From positions 1,426,001 to 1,490,000 of the forward strand of contig NZ_CP021404.1 in the NCBI RefSeq assembly GCF_002504165.1: DNA of 64,000 nucleotides. Reading direction: 5' to 3'. The stretch comes from Pacificitalea manganoxidans (lineage in GTDB: Bacteria > Pseudomonadota > Alphaproteobacteria > Rhodobacterales > Rhodobacteraceae). A program made the translations under genes and the position numbers. Positions 30,495-41,261 of the stretch are shown piece by piece; the first letter of the stretch is position 1; each line of letters begins with the position of its first letter. The notes under the pieces were generated by a model that did no database searches, was not told the origin of the DNA, and was given only the letters and a program-made list of their open reading frames with translations.

Positions 30495-30655
30495 CCGCTC
30501 TCGAACTAGGCCGAAGGCCGCGAGAGCGAGCGCCTGCCCGTCCCCCGGGCTGGCGCTTTGCCACCTCTCGCTGACCTCAGAGCGGGGAAGGATCTGTCAC
30601 CATAAAGCGCACCCACTCATCCGTTGCAGCGCCACCCCACGGGCAGGCTCACGTC
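30495..30655 (+). repeat. intergenic repeat, copy A1
   Basis: Copy of a ~165-base element. Core features are GCGAGCGCCTGCCCG at 30526, a facing GGGCTGGCGCT arm, and CGGGCAGGC at 30640-30648. The left part differs (GCTCTCG..CGAGAGC in place of CCCGCG..CGCGGG) but keeps its palindromic form, a compensatory pattern. Confidence 0.85.
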
Positions 30656-30695
30656 TCACTTTATGTTCGACTGGGGGCATTCGTGCTGAGCCGGA

Positions 30696-30861
30696 CCGCC
30701 CGCGAACAAGGCCGCAGGCCGCGTGGGCGAGCGCCTGCCCGCCCCAACGGGCTGGCGCTTTGCCACCTCGCGCTGGCCTCGGAGCAGGGAGGGGTTTGGC
30801 CGGGATAAAGCACCCCGCTCAACCGGTGTAGCGCCACCCCACGGGCAGGCTCACGTTGCGC
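30696..30861 (+). repeat. intergenic repeat, copy A2
   Basis: Full copy: CCGCCCGCGAACAAGG start, core GCGAGCGCCTGCCCG at 30727, GGGATAAAG in the middle, CGGGCAGGC at 30842-30850 and a GTTGCGC end. Same orientation as copy A1, 41 bases further on. Confidence 0.9.
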
Positions 30862-30865
30862 AAAG

Positions 30866-30893
30866 AGAGAGCGACCGAACTGCGGCGCTCTCT
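30866..30893 (-). terminator. possible uvrA terminator
   Basis: AGAGAGCG (30866-30873) and CGCTCTCT (30886-30893) form an 8-bp stem with a 12-base loop, 27 bases beyond the uvrA stop. On the minus strand it is followed by CTTTG, a weak T-run. Confidence 0.4.
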
Positions 30894-30920
30894 TCTTAGA
30901 TGCGCTTCACCACCACACCC

Positions 30921-33809
<2,889 letters not shown>

Positions 33810-33933
33810 GACCGCCCTTTCGTGCTGCTGCCGACACCCCGGACGGGCGCGGCGTCGGAGGCCGGGTGAGACACCCCGCGGCGACAGTCTCACCAGATAG
33901 GAGCTTTCCCCGGTTCCGCCAACCTCCATTTGC

Positions 33934-33948
33934 GAACAAATCGTAAAC
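33934..33948 (-). promoter_or_regulatory. LexA (SOS) box candidate upstream of uvrA
   Basis: On the minus strand the sequence is GTTT-ACGATTT-GTTC, one base from the GTTC-N7-GTTC direct repeat bound by LexA in Rhodobacter and other alphaproteobacteria. uvrA is an SOS gene in that group. It lies 125 bases before the start codon. Confidence 0.5.
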
Positions 33949-34060
33949 GGGCCGCGCGCGCAAGGCGGGTATGCGCGAGGGATGAGGGCGTGTGGGGTGT
34001 GGAGGGGGGGCTTTGATGGGGTTCGGTGACAAAGCCCACCGTTCGCGGTGCCGCGCCGTC

Positions 34061-34220
34061 GCCCGCGGACAGGCGAAGCGCGAACGCGTGCCGCGCCGTC
34101 CCGGTGGGCTGGCGCCTTGTCACCGTGCGCTGGCCTCCGGGCGGAAAAGGTTTAGTTGGGATAACGCCCGCCGGTTTAGACGGTATAGCGCCATCCGACG
34201 GGCAGGGTGGCACTACGCGC
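34061..34220 (+). repeat. intergenic repeat, degenerate copy B1
   Basis: Diverged copy of the ~165-base element. It retains GCCCGCGGACAGGCGAAGC, GGGCTGGCGCCTTGTCACC, GTTGGGATAACGC and GACGGGCAGG, but the AGCGCCTGCCCG arm is lost. The order of blocks and their spacing match the other copies. Confidence 0.75.
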
Positions 34221-34261
34221 AAGTAACGGGGGGCCACACATCACTCCGATCTAAGCGCACC

Positions 34262-34423
34262 CGCCCGCGAACAAGGCGAAGCCGCGCGGGCGAGCGCCTG
34301 CCCGTCCGACCGGGCTGGCGCTTGGCCACCTTACGCTGACTTCGGAGCGGGGAGGAGTTTGACTGGGATAAAGTGGGCCGTTCGGGTGCTGTAGCGCCAT
34401 CCCACGGGCAGGCTCGCGTGGCG
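34262..34423 (+). repeat. intergenic repeat, copy B2
   Basis: Full copy: CGCCCGCGAACAAGGCGAAG start, core GCGAGCGCCTGCCCG at 34290, GGGATAAAG, and CGGGCAGGC at 34405-34413. Same orientation as the others; 41 bases after copy B1, the same gap as between A1 and A2. The remaining spacer up to 34480 shows nothing else. Confidence 0.9.
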
Positions 34424-34480
34424 CTCTATGCTTGACCGCGCCGTGCGTGCTGAGCGCGACCGCCAAGAAACCGTCGCGCT

Positions 34481-34993
34481 TTACCAAGCGCGGTTGGCTT
34501 GTGCGGTGACGCGTTCCAGCACGGTGCGGCTGGCCTGTTCGACGCGGTAGATCTGCTTATCCCCGTGGAAATAGGCCCAGCCGTCCTGGTTTTGCGGCAG
34601 CCCGTAATATTCCGAGTTGAGCAACATCATGTAATCGTCGGGCAGGGGGGCGCCGGGGTCCAGCAGGTTTTGGGGCGCGGGCGCGGACAGGCGGCGCGCG
34701 CCGTCGAGGCTGGCGGTGCGGATTTCGCGCGGGGCGACGCGCACGAATTTGGCGCCGCCGCTGCTTTCCGACAGGGCGCCACCACAACCGGCGCCGGCGC
34801 TTTCGGTCGGGCAGGCCTGTGCGGCACGGGGCAGGGCGAGGCTGAGCCCAAGGGCCAGCAGCGAGGCGATGGCGGCGGCGAGCACGGCCTCGGACCGGGA
34901 CAACCGGGGATAGGTTTTGGCCCGGGCATGAGCCCGCGCGCGGGCGGGATGCAGGGGCGCGCGACGGGGCGCGTGGCGGTCAGTTAAGGACAT
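34481..34993 (-). CDS. hypothetical exported or membrane-anchored protein
   Basis: A 170-residue protein, not recognised by name. Residues 1-33 are very basic (many Arg and His), followed by a hydrophobic segment at 34-60 (AVLAAAIASLLALGLSLALP) that is a late signal or anchor, then ACPTESAGAGCGG. The C-terminal 50 residues (DDYMMLLNSEYYGLPQNQDGWAYFHGDKQIYRVEQASRT) resemble the C-terminus of the gene upstream and the small beta module of RcnB-like proteins. Its start overlaps the end of that gene by 14 bases, so the two are likely coupled. Confidence 0.6.
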   Translation of the reverse strand: MSLTDRHAPRRAPLHPARARAHARAKTYPRLSRSEAVLAAAIASLLALGLSLALPRAAQACPTESAGAGCGGALSESSGGAKFVRVAPREIRTASLDGARRLSAPAPQNLLDPGAPLPDDYMMLLNSEYYGLPQNQDGWAYFHGDKQIYRVEQASRTVLERVTAQANRAW

Positions 34994-35717
34994 TTTCCAG
35001 CACTCCGATCAGGGCCAGCACCTCGCGGGTGTCGGGGTCAATGCGATAGACGTAATCTTCATCGCGATAATAGGTGTAGTCCGGGTCGAGATCATAGAGC
35101 CCCGGTTCTTCGATGATGACGTAATCCCCATCCAAACGCTGCCCGACCAGGGGGCGGTCATTGACGCCGTCGATATCCACATCGCGATTGCGCGTCGCCA
35201 CAACATCCGTGGCTACATAGGTGTCACGGTCCAGCGAAGCCTCGCGATAGACCGCATCGTCGCGATAATCCTGCATCAGCGTGGCCGGGCGCGGACGGGG
35301 GCGCATGTCGATGGTCAGGGGCGCGGTGGCCGGGGCGACCGCACGGGCGATGGCGCGGCTGTCGTTGCGGGTGTCGTCGCGGTCATTGACGGCGCGATCC
35401 CGGTTCACATAGTCCCGGTCGTCCTCGTGGCGATGATCGCGGTCGCGGGTCACCGCCGCTTGGCGGGCCAGTCCGGGCGGCGTGCAGCCATTGCCCTTCT
35501 TGGCGAGACCCGGCGGACAGACCGAGATGTCGAGCTTCTTGGCCTGTTTGCGCAGATCTTTCTGATGCTTCTCGGCGGCCTTGCGGGCCTCCTTGCGAAA
35601 CTTCTTGACGGACTTTTCGTATTTCTTTGCAGCCTTCTCGCCATCGGGTTTGGCTTCGGCCATTATCGGCATGGTGACCGCGACCGTGGCTGCCAGAATG
35701 AGCGACATGGTTTTCAT
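34980..35717 (-). CDS. secreted protein with coiled region and RcnB-like C-terminus
   Basis: A 245-residue exported protein. The signal peptide is MKTMSLILAATVAVTMPIMAEA. Then come a Lys-rich helix (residues about 26-60), the motif CPPGLAKKGNGCTPPGLARQ often seen in Rhodobacteraceae periplasmic proteins, an Arg/Asp-rich linker with many NDRDD-type steps, and a C-terminal module (GDYVIIEEPGLYDLDPDYTYYRDEDYVYRID) like that of RcnB. The acidic Tyr-rich module suggests binding of a metal or polymer, but this is guesswork. ATG 35717 is chosen at the signal peptide. It is divergent from the glycosyltransferase gene. Confidence 0.65.
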   Translation of the reverse strand: MKTMSLILAATVAVTMPIMAEAKPDGEKAAKKYEKSVKKFRKEARKAAEKHQKDLRKQAKKLDISVCPPGLAKKGNGCTPPGLARQAAVTRDRDHRHEDDRDYVNRDRAVNDRDDTRNDSRAIARAVAPATAPLTIDMRPRPRPATLMQDYRDDAVYREASLDRDTYVATDVVATRNRDVDIDGVNDRPLVGQRLDGDYVIIEEPGLYDLDPDYTYYRDEDYVYRIDPDTREVLALIGVLENVLN

Positions 35718-35743
35718 CGGGATGCTCCGTTTGCTTGGCAACA

Positions 35744-35769
35744 GAACCGCTTGGACAGCCGTGCGGTTC
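35744..35769. promoter_or_regulatory. inverted repeat upstream of the secreted protein
   Basis: GAACCGC-N12-GCGGTTC, 27 bases from the start codon of the minus-strand gene, in the divergent region. A second small hairpin, CCCGC-TTCG-GCGGG, lies at 35790-35803. Either could be an operator or an mRNA 5' structure. Confidence 0.35.
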
Positions 35770-35943
35770 CAAATGCGGCGGAAATGTGACCCGCTTCGGC
35801 GGGAGCCTGCCGACGGGGAAGGGGCCGGTGGGGTTGCGGCCCGGCAAGGATCAAGGTTTAGGGAGCGCAAGGCGCGGAATTGTAACGGGCCCGACACGGG
35901 CCGCCCCCGCGCCACGCAGATTAGGGATCAAGGAAGGTCAGAA

Positions 35944-36909
35944 ATGCGTATCGCCGTCGGAGCCATCACGCGTCGTCGTCCCGGCATGTTTGCCGAATTG
36001 CTCGACTCCTTCGTGACGATGGAGCGGCCAGCGGGGGCGCAAATCACCTTTCTCTTTGCCGAGAACGACGCCGAAACCACGATCCAAGCGGAGCTTGACG
36101 CCTTTCGCGCCCGCGTGCCGGAGGAGGTCCGTTTCGCGCTGGAGCCGCGTCCGGGCATTCCCGCCGCCCGCAACACGGCGCTCGACATGGCGTTGGAGGG
36201 CGGGTTCGATTACCTGACATTTGTCGATGATGACGAGACCGTCCGGCCCGACTGGCTGGTGACGCTGATGGCGGGGATGGAGGCACATTGCTGCGATCTG
36301 GCCGGGGGGCCGGTGGCGCTGGTCGAGCCTGATGAGCAGTTGTCGGCGCTGAACCGTGCGGTGTTCGAACTTCAGGCCCGCCGCATGAAACGCCGGGATC
36401 GCGAGCGGCGCGGCTTCATGGAGCAAGGCGTGAGCAACCCCTATAACATCTACACCAACAACTGGTGCGTGCGGCTGGACTTCGTGCGCGAACACGGCGT
36501 GCGCTTTGACGAGTCGCTGCGGGTGACGGGCGGCTCCGACAGCCGCTTCAGTCTCGATCTTGAAGCAAAGGGCGGGCGGCGCTGCTGGGTGTCGGACGCG
36601 GTGGTCGAAGAGCCGACCCCGAAGAAACGCCTGACCCTGCGCTATGTCTATGCCCGCGCCCGCGACCAAAGCTCCAACAGCGTGCGGTTCAAAAAACAGG
36701 GGCTGGCGCGCGTGGCGGGCAAAGCCTTTGCGCGACTGTTCGAAGCCTTTCTGAACCTGATCGCTGCGCCGTTCACGCGCGGGCGCAGTCTGGCGAAGGT
36801 GGCTTATAAATCGGGAGTCGCGGCCGGGTTGATTTTAGGCGCGCTGGGCCATCGCAGCCGCCATTACGACAGCCATGCGGACCGTTATCACACCGAGGTC
36901 GACCGCTAG
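35944..36909 (+). CDS. family 2 glycosyltransferase
   Basis: A 321-residue GT-A fold enzyme. The N-terminus has the nucleotide-sugar strand MRIAVGAITRRRPG, then EPRPGIPAARNTALDMAL and the metal-binding FVDDDETVRPDWL. The acceptor region includes TNNWCVR and TGGSDSRFSLDLEAKGGRRCWV, where GGSD..F is typical of GT2. The C-terminal 70 residues contain a basic amphipathic and partly hydrophobic stretch that may sit on the membrane. ATG 35944 is preceded by AAGGAAGG. Sugar and acceptor are unknown, and no polysaccharide genes are nearby. Confidence 0.85.
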   Translation: MRIAVGAITRRRPGMFAELLDSFVTMERPAGAQITFLFAENDAETTIQAELDAFRARVPEEVRFALEPRPGIPAARNTALDMALEGGFDYLTFVDDDETVRPDWLVTLMAGMEAHCCDLAGGPVALVEPDEQLSALNRAVFELQARRMKRRDRERRGFMEQGVSNPYNIYTNNWCVRLDFVREHGVRFDESLRVTGGSDSRFSLDLEAKGGRRCWVSDAVVEEPTPKKRLTLRYVYARARDQSSNSVRFKKQGLARVAGKAFARLFEAFLNLIAAPFTRGRSLAKVAYKSGVAAGLILGALGHRSRHYDSHADRYHTEVDR

Positions 36910-37168
36910 GGGGCCTGTGCCCGCGCGTTTGCGTCTCGTGCCGACACCGCCTGCCGCATGAAAGGCGGGATTGGGTCGTCTGGTCCCGCCCCCCGCGCGG
37001 TGCGGATCACCTAGCGGGGCCTGCGGAGCGCTTGCCCGGCATGCATGGCGGCTGACCTGTGCCGGTGCTTGCCGGGACTTTCCGGTGGGGGTAAGGTCCG
37101 CGCCGATGCCGCCGGCCCCCGTGCTGGCCGCGTCCTTTACCCTCGCCGCATCGCTGAAAGGATCCGCC

Positions 37169-38368
37169 ATGCAACCCGGTCTGCTGCGCACCGCTTTGGT
37201 GCTGGGTCTTTTGTCGATGGTCGGTCCGTTCGCGATCGATATGTATCTGCCCGCCATGCCCGCGATCGCCGCAGGGCTGGGCACCACCGAGGGCGGCGTG
37301 CAGGCGACGCTGACCGCGTATTTTCTGGCCTTTGGCGTGGCGCAGATGGTCTATGGCCCGTGGGCGGACCAATCCGGGCGCAAGCTGCCGATCCTGACCG
37401 GGATCGTGGTGTTCTTTATCGGCTCCGTCGGGGCGGCGCTGGCGGGCAGTGTCGAGGCATTGGTGCTGTGGCGCGCGGTGCAGGGGCTGGGCGGTGCGGC
37501 GGTGATGGTGGTCCCGCGCGCGGTGATCCGCGATCTTTACACCGGGCCGGCGGCGACGCGGATGATGGCGATGATCATGCTGGTGATTTCGGTGTCGCCC
37601 ATGCTTGCGCCGCTGGCGGGCAGTCTGGTTCTGAGCCTTGCGGGGTGGCGCATGGTGTTTTGGGTGCTGGCGGGCGCGGCGGTGCTGTCGGTGATCCTGA
37701 CCGTGACCTTGCAGCCCGAGACGCTGCCGGTCGCGCGGCGTCGCCCGGTGCGGCTCAATTTCCTGCTGCGCGGGTCGCGGCAATTGCTGAGCGATCCGCT
37801 GTTCATGGGGCTGACGCTGGTGGGCGGCTTTGGGATGGCGAGTTTCTTCGTGTTTCTCGCCTCAGCCTCGTTCGTCTATACCGGCCAATATGGGCTGAGC
37901 CCGACCGGGTTCTCGCTGGCCTTCGCGATCAACGCGGTGGGGTTCTTTTCCGCGTCGCAGGCGGCGGGGCCATTGGCCGTGCGGCTGGGCATGACCCGGC
38001 TGATCCTGCTGGGCGTCGGCGGATTTGCCTGTTTCACCATGGGGCTTCTGGTGGTCACGGCGATGGGCGGCACGGCGCTGTGGGTGCTGATCCTTGGGTT
38101 GTTTCTGGGCAATGCCTGTCTGGGCACGGTGATCCCGACGACGATGGTTCTGGCGCTTGAGCCGCATGGTGAGGTGGCGGGGCTGGCCTCGTCGCTCGGC
38201 GGCACGCTGCAGATGCTGGTGGGCGGCGTCATGATCGCGGTGAGCGCGCCGTTCTTTGACGGAACCGCGCTGCCGATGGTCGCGGTGATCGCGTTCTGCG
38301 GCGCGGCGGCGTTGGTGCTGAGCCTGCTGACCCTGCGCAATCTGGGTGCGGCCCCGGCGCAGGGGTGA
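37169..38368 (+). CDS. Bcr/CflA-type drug efflux MFS transporter
   Basis: A 399-residue proton-coupled efflux pump with twelve helices. Diagnostic for the Bcr/CflA group are FAIDMYLPAMPAIAAGLG in helix 1, FGVAQMVYGPWADQSGRKLPI (motif A), and RAVQGLGGAAVMVVPRAVIRDL. ATG 37169 has AAAGGA at 37156-37161 and starts right at helix 1; ATG 37107 would add 21 residues of weak signal-like sequence. Transport of drugs is a family inference; no adjacent regulator is present. Confidence 0.9.
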   Translation: MQPGLLRTALVLGLLSMVGPFAIDMYLPAMPAIAAGLGTTEGGVQATLTAYFLAFGVAQMVYGPWADQSGRKLPILTGIVVFFIGSVGAALAGSVEALVLWRAVQGLGGAAVMVVPRAVIRDLYTGPAATRMMAMIMLVISVSPMLAPLAGSLVLSLAGWRMVFWVLAGAAVLSVILTVTLQPETLPVARRRPVRLNFLLRGSRQLLSDPLFMGLTLVGGFGMASFFVFLASASFVYTGQYGLSPTGFSLAFAINAVGFFSASQAAGPLAVRLGMTRLILLGVGGFACFTMGLLVVTAMGGTALWVLILGLFLGNACLGTVIPTTMVLALEPHGEVAGLASSLGGTLQMLVGGVMIAVSAPFFDGTALPMVAVIAFCGAAALVLSLLTLRNLGAAPAQG

Positions 38369-38407
38369 GAGCGGCGTCGGGGGCGCAGGCGTCGGGCTGA
38401 GCGCATT

Positions 38408-38476
38408 CGCCCGCGAGCAAGGCGAAGCCGCGCGGGGGAGCGCCTGGCCGGTCGGGCGGGCTACCGTGGGGCTACG
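38408..38476 (+). repeat. intergenic repeat, truncated copy C0
   Basis: Only the left 69 bases of the element remain (CGCCCGCGAGCAAGGCGAAG to a decayed GGGCGGGCTACC). It abuts copy C1, so the cluster here was probably formed by insertion of one copy into or next to another. Confidence 0.7.
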
Positions 38477-38480
38477 CATC

Positions 38481-38648
38481 CCCGCTCTCGGACAAGCCCG
38501 CAGGGCGCGCGGGCGAGCGCCTGCCCGTTCCGGCGGGCTGGCGCTCGGCCACCTCGCGCTGACCTCGGGGCGGGGAGGTGTTTGGCTGGGATAAACTGCG
38601 CCGTTCTGTCGTTGCGGCGCCATCCCACGGGCAGGCTAGCGTTGCGCC
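38481..38648 (+). repeat. intergenic repeat, copy C1
   Basis: Full copy with the GCTCTCG-type left end as in A1, core GCGAGCGCCTGCCCG at 38513, TTTGGCTGGGATAAA, and CGGGCAGGC at 38628-38636, ending GTTGCGCC. Confidence 0.9.
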
Positions 38649-38692
38649 AGGTGTGCAGTGCCGATCGGGGCTCGCCTTCGAACTTCGCACCC

Positions 38693-38855
38693 CCGCCCGC
38701 GAACAAGCGAAGCGCGCGGGCGAGCGCCTGCCCGTCCCTGCGGGCTGGCGCTTTGCCACCTTGCGCTGACCTCTGAGCGGGGAGGTATTTGGCCGGGATA
38801 AAGCGCGCGGTTCAGTCGTTGCGGCGCCACCCCACGGGCAGGCTTCCGTTGCGCG
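38693..38855 (+). repeat. intergenic repeat, copy C2
   Basis: Full copy with the CCGCCCGCGAACAAG left end as in A2 and B2, core at 38720, GGGATAAAG, CGGGCAGGC at 38835-38843. The order 'GCTCTCG type then CCCGCG type' in pairs C1-C2 and A1-A2 suggests the two types travel as a pair. Confidence 0.9.
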
Positions 38856-38982
38856 TTGGGGGTCTGCTAGGCCGCTCGGGCTGGAATACCGTCCCGATCG
38901 CGACCGAAAACACCGTCTGACCTAACGGAACCTTTGCAAAAATACCTTTCCTTTGGGTCATTTCCGCAAAAATCCACCCTCT

Positions 38983-38990
38983 CTACGTAG
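38983..38990. promoter_or_regulatory. CTACGTAG palindrome upstream of the TRAP operon
   Basis: A perfect 8-base palindrome within CTCTCTACGTAGTTCCCGG, about 95 bases before the binding-protein start, just after two A-tract elements spaced about 30 bases apart. It may be an activator site. No -10 is obvious. Confidence 0.35.
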
Positions 38991-39085
38991 TTCCCGGTAT
39001 TCCCCGTGCGCGGCGGGGCGGGGTAACGTCCGGGTCACTTGCAATCATCCGCCTCTGGGGAGTGGCGGAGACCGGGAGGATATAC

Positions 39086-40174
39086 ATGGATCGTCGTTCT
39101 TTTCTGCGCACGTCTGCGCTGGGGGGCAGTGCCGCTGCCGCCGCCACTCTGGCCGCTCCGGCCTATGCGCAGGGCAAGCGCACCCTGACCATGGTCACCA
39201 CATGGCCCCGCGGGCTGGCGGGCGTGTGGGATTCCGTGGAGCGGTTCGCCAATAACATGACCGCCGCCACCGATGGTCAGATCACCGTCGAGCCGAAGGC
39301 CGCGGGCGAATTGGTGGGCGCGCTGGAAGTGTTCGACGCCGTGACCTCAGGTCAGGCCGATATCTATCACGGGGCGGATTACTATTTCATCGGGCAGCAC
39401 CCGTCGTTTGCCTATTTCACCGCGGTGCCCTTTGGCATGACCGCGCCGGAAATCATGACCTGGTATTACGGTCAGGACGGCATGGCGCTGCATCACGAGC
39501 TGGGCGAGATTTTCGGCATCAAGTCGTTCATCGCGGGTCAGACCGGCGCGCAGGGCGGCGGCTGGTTCCGCAATCCGATCAACTCCGCCGACGACATTCA
39601 GGGCCTAAAATTCCGTATGCCGGGCCTTGGCGGTCAGGTGATGGCAAAACTTGGCGCTTCGGTGCAGGTGCTGCCGGGCGGCGAGATCTATCAGGCCCTG
39701 TCGACAGGCGCGCTGGACGCGACCGAATGGATCGGCCCTTGGTCGGACGAGAAGCTGGGGCTTCAGGAGATCGCCAAGAACTACTACCCCGCCGGTTTCC
39801 ACGAGCCGGGCGCGGCGCTGTCGGTGGCCTGTAACCTTGAGGTGTTCAACACCCTGACGCCGTCGCAGCAAAAGGCGTTCGAACTGTCCGCCGCCGATGC
39901 GCATCAGCACAACTACGCGCTGTTCATCGCCAATAACGGCCCGGCGCTGGAGCGGCTGAAATCCTCCGGCGTGCAGATCCAGACGTTCTCGGACGATATC
40001 TGGGAGGCCTTTGGCCGCGCCAGTCAGGAAGTGCTGGCGGAAAACATGGACGATGAGATCTACGCCAAGATCCACAATTCGGCCATGAACTCCATGCGCT
40101 CCACCTCCGGCTGGCTGTCGGTGTCCGACAGCGCCTACACCACGCAGCGGAACCGGGTGCTCGACGCGCTCTGA
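39086..40174 (+). CDS. TRAP transporter substrate-binding protein, DctP family
   Basis: Periplasmic binding protein that hands substrate to the TRAP permease. The 362-residue protein has a Tat signal (DRRSFLRTSALGG) with a likely cut after AYA at residue 28, so it is exported folded. Mature features are TMVTTWPRGLAGVWDS, FYFIGQHPSFAYFTAVPFGM and LKFRMPGLGGQVMAKLGA, the last containing the conserved Arg that binds the carboxylate. TGALDATEWIGPWSDEKLG is like TakP/mannitol-type proteins of Rhodobacter, which bind 2-oxo acids as dimers. A carboxylate substrate is therefore likely. GGGAGGA at 39074-39080 fixes the start. Confidence 0.9.
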   Translation: MDRRSFLRTSALGGSAAAAATLAAPAYAQGKRTLTMVTTWPRGLAGVWDSVERFANNMTAATDGQITVEPKAAGELVGALEVFDAVTSGQADIYHGADYYFIGQHPSFAYFTAVPFGMTAPEIMTWYYGQDGMALHHELGEIFGIKSFIAGQTGAQGGGWFRNPINSADDIQGLKFRMPGLGGQVMAKLGASVQVLPGGEIYQALSTGALDATEWIGPWSDEKLGLQEIAKNYYPAGFHEPGAALSVACNLEVFNTLTPSQQKAFELSAADAHQHNYALFIANNGPALERLKSSGVQIQTFSDDIWEAFGRASQEVLAENMDDEIYAKIHNSAMNSMRSTSGWLSVSDSAYTTQRNRVLDAL

Positions 40175-40195
40175 CGGGCTCTGCCACACATGGCT

Positions 40196-40223
40196 GGCCG
40201 CGCGCGACACCCCGCGCGCGGCC
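40196..40223 (+). terminator. hairpin between TRAP binding protein and permease genes
   Basis: GGCCGCGCGC and GCGCGCGGCC form a perfect 10-bp stem with an 8-base loop, followed by TTTG. It lies 21 bases after the binding-protein stop. It is probably a partial terminator or 3' stabiliser that keeps binding protein above permease. Confidence 0.6.
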
Positions 40224-40337
40224 TTTGCCGTCCTCGCATGATCCGCAAAGCACGCCCCGCCGCTTTGCCTTCGTTCCACCCTTTCGGGGCCTTGCGAACG
40301 CGCGCCCACCGCCCGCGGCCCGCACCGGCCCCCTGAC

Positions 40338-41243
40338 ATGGAGACCCCGATGCTCCAGGGCCTGATCTGGCTGGCGCAGAACATCGCGCTTGGCTTCTAT
40401 CACATCGCCTATGCGGTCACCCATCCCGGCCAATGGCTGAACTGGGACGATCCGGAGGCGCTGATCCGGTTCATCTATTACGGCGGCTCGGTCGAGCTGC
40501 TGTTCGCGGCGCTCGACATCGTTCTGGTGCTGACGGTGCTGGGGATGATCTTCCCCCGGTTCATGTGGGCGATGGTGCGCGGGCTGGAAGGCTTCGCCAA
40601 CGGGGTCGGGCGCGCGGTGGCGTGGATCGGCCTGCTGATGGTGTTCCAGCAGATCGTCATCATCTTTCTGCAATCGGTGTTCCGGCTGGGCGAGATCACG
40701 GTGGCGCCGATCGGGCTGGGATTCACCCAATCCGTGGGCTGGTTTTCCGAGGAACTGAAACTTTACAACGCGATGGTCGTGGCGCTCTGCGTCACCTACA
40801 CGTTCGTGCAGGGCGGGCATGTGCGCGTCGATCTGGTCTATTCCGCCGTGGGTCACCGCACCAAGCGGGTGATCGACATGGCCGGGGCGCTGCTGTTCAT
40901 GCTGCCGGTGACGGTGCTGACATGGATGTATGCGTGGTTTTTCCTGTGGCGGAACCTGATCACGCCCAAGGTGTCGGCCTCCGACAAGCTGGATCTGATG
41001 CTGAAGAAAGCGCGGATCGTGAAGTGGAACGTAGAGACGATCGGGTTTTCGCCCAACGGCTTTAACGCCTATTTCCTGTTCAAGATCCTGATGGTGGCGT
41101 TCACCGCGCTGGTGTTCTTGCAGGCGATCGCCTTTTTCTACCGCTCTTGGCTGGAATGGCGCGAAGGCCCCGAAAGCGCAGACAAATACCTCGACCGCGA
41201 CACGCTGGGCGCGGGCGAAGAGGCCTTTGAAGGCACCCATTAA
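40338..41243 (+). CDS. TRAP transporter small permease, extended
   Basis: DctQ-type subunit, normally about 160-200 residues with four helices. This one is 301 residues: a 100-residue N-terminal extension with two hydrophobic stretches (about 8-27 and 47-75) comes before the DctQ core (GFTQSVGWFSEELKLYNAMVVALCV...GGHVRVDLVY). The GGHVRVDL motif is the family hallmark. Another loop (DKLDLMLKKARIVKWNVETIGFSPNGFN) lies before the last helix. It is 18 bases from the large permease. Confidence 0.85.
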   Translation: METPMLQGLIWLAQNIALGFYHIAYAVTHPGQWLNWDDPEALIRFIYYGGSVELLFAALDIVLVLTVLGMIFPRFMWAMVRGLEGFANGVGRAVAWIGLLMVFQQIVIIFLQSVFRLGEITVAPIGLGFTQSVGWFSEELKLYNAMVVALCVTYTFVQGGHVRVDLVYSAVGHRTKRVIDMAGALLFMLPVTVLTWMYAWFFLWRNLITPKVSASDKLDLMLKKARIVKWNVETIGFSPNGFNAYFLFKILMVAFTALVFLQAIAFFYRSWLEWREGPESADKYLDRDTLGAGEEAFEGTH

Positions 41244-41261
41244 GGTCAGGGAAACAAGTAT

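Larger units (their letters stand above)
38369..39085. other. intergenic region with repeats and TRAP promoter
   Basis: No gene is supported in this 717-base gap. Its first two thirds are copies C0, C1 and C2 of the intergenic repeat. The last 200 bases are lower in GC with A-tracts (GCAAAAATACC, CCGCAAAAATCC) and the CTACGTAG palindrome, and should carry the promoter of the TRAP operon. Confidence 0.6.

Noticed and set aside
30433-30831. Small proteins rich in Arg/Pro/Ala in the intergenic regions at 30.4-30.9, 34.0-34.4 and 38.4-38.9 kb
   Set aside because: They are translations of the intergenic repeat in several frames and both strands, without ribosome sites.
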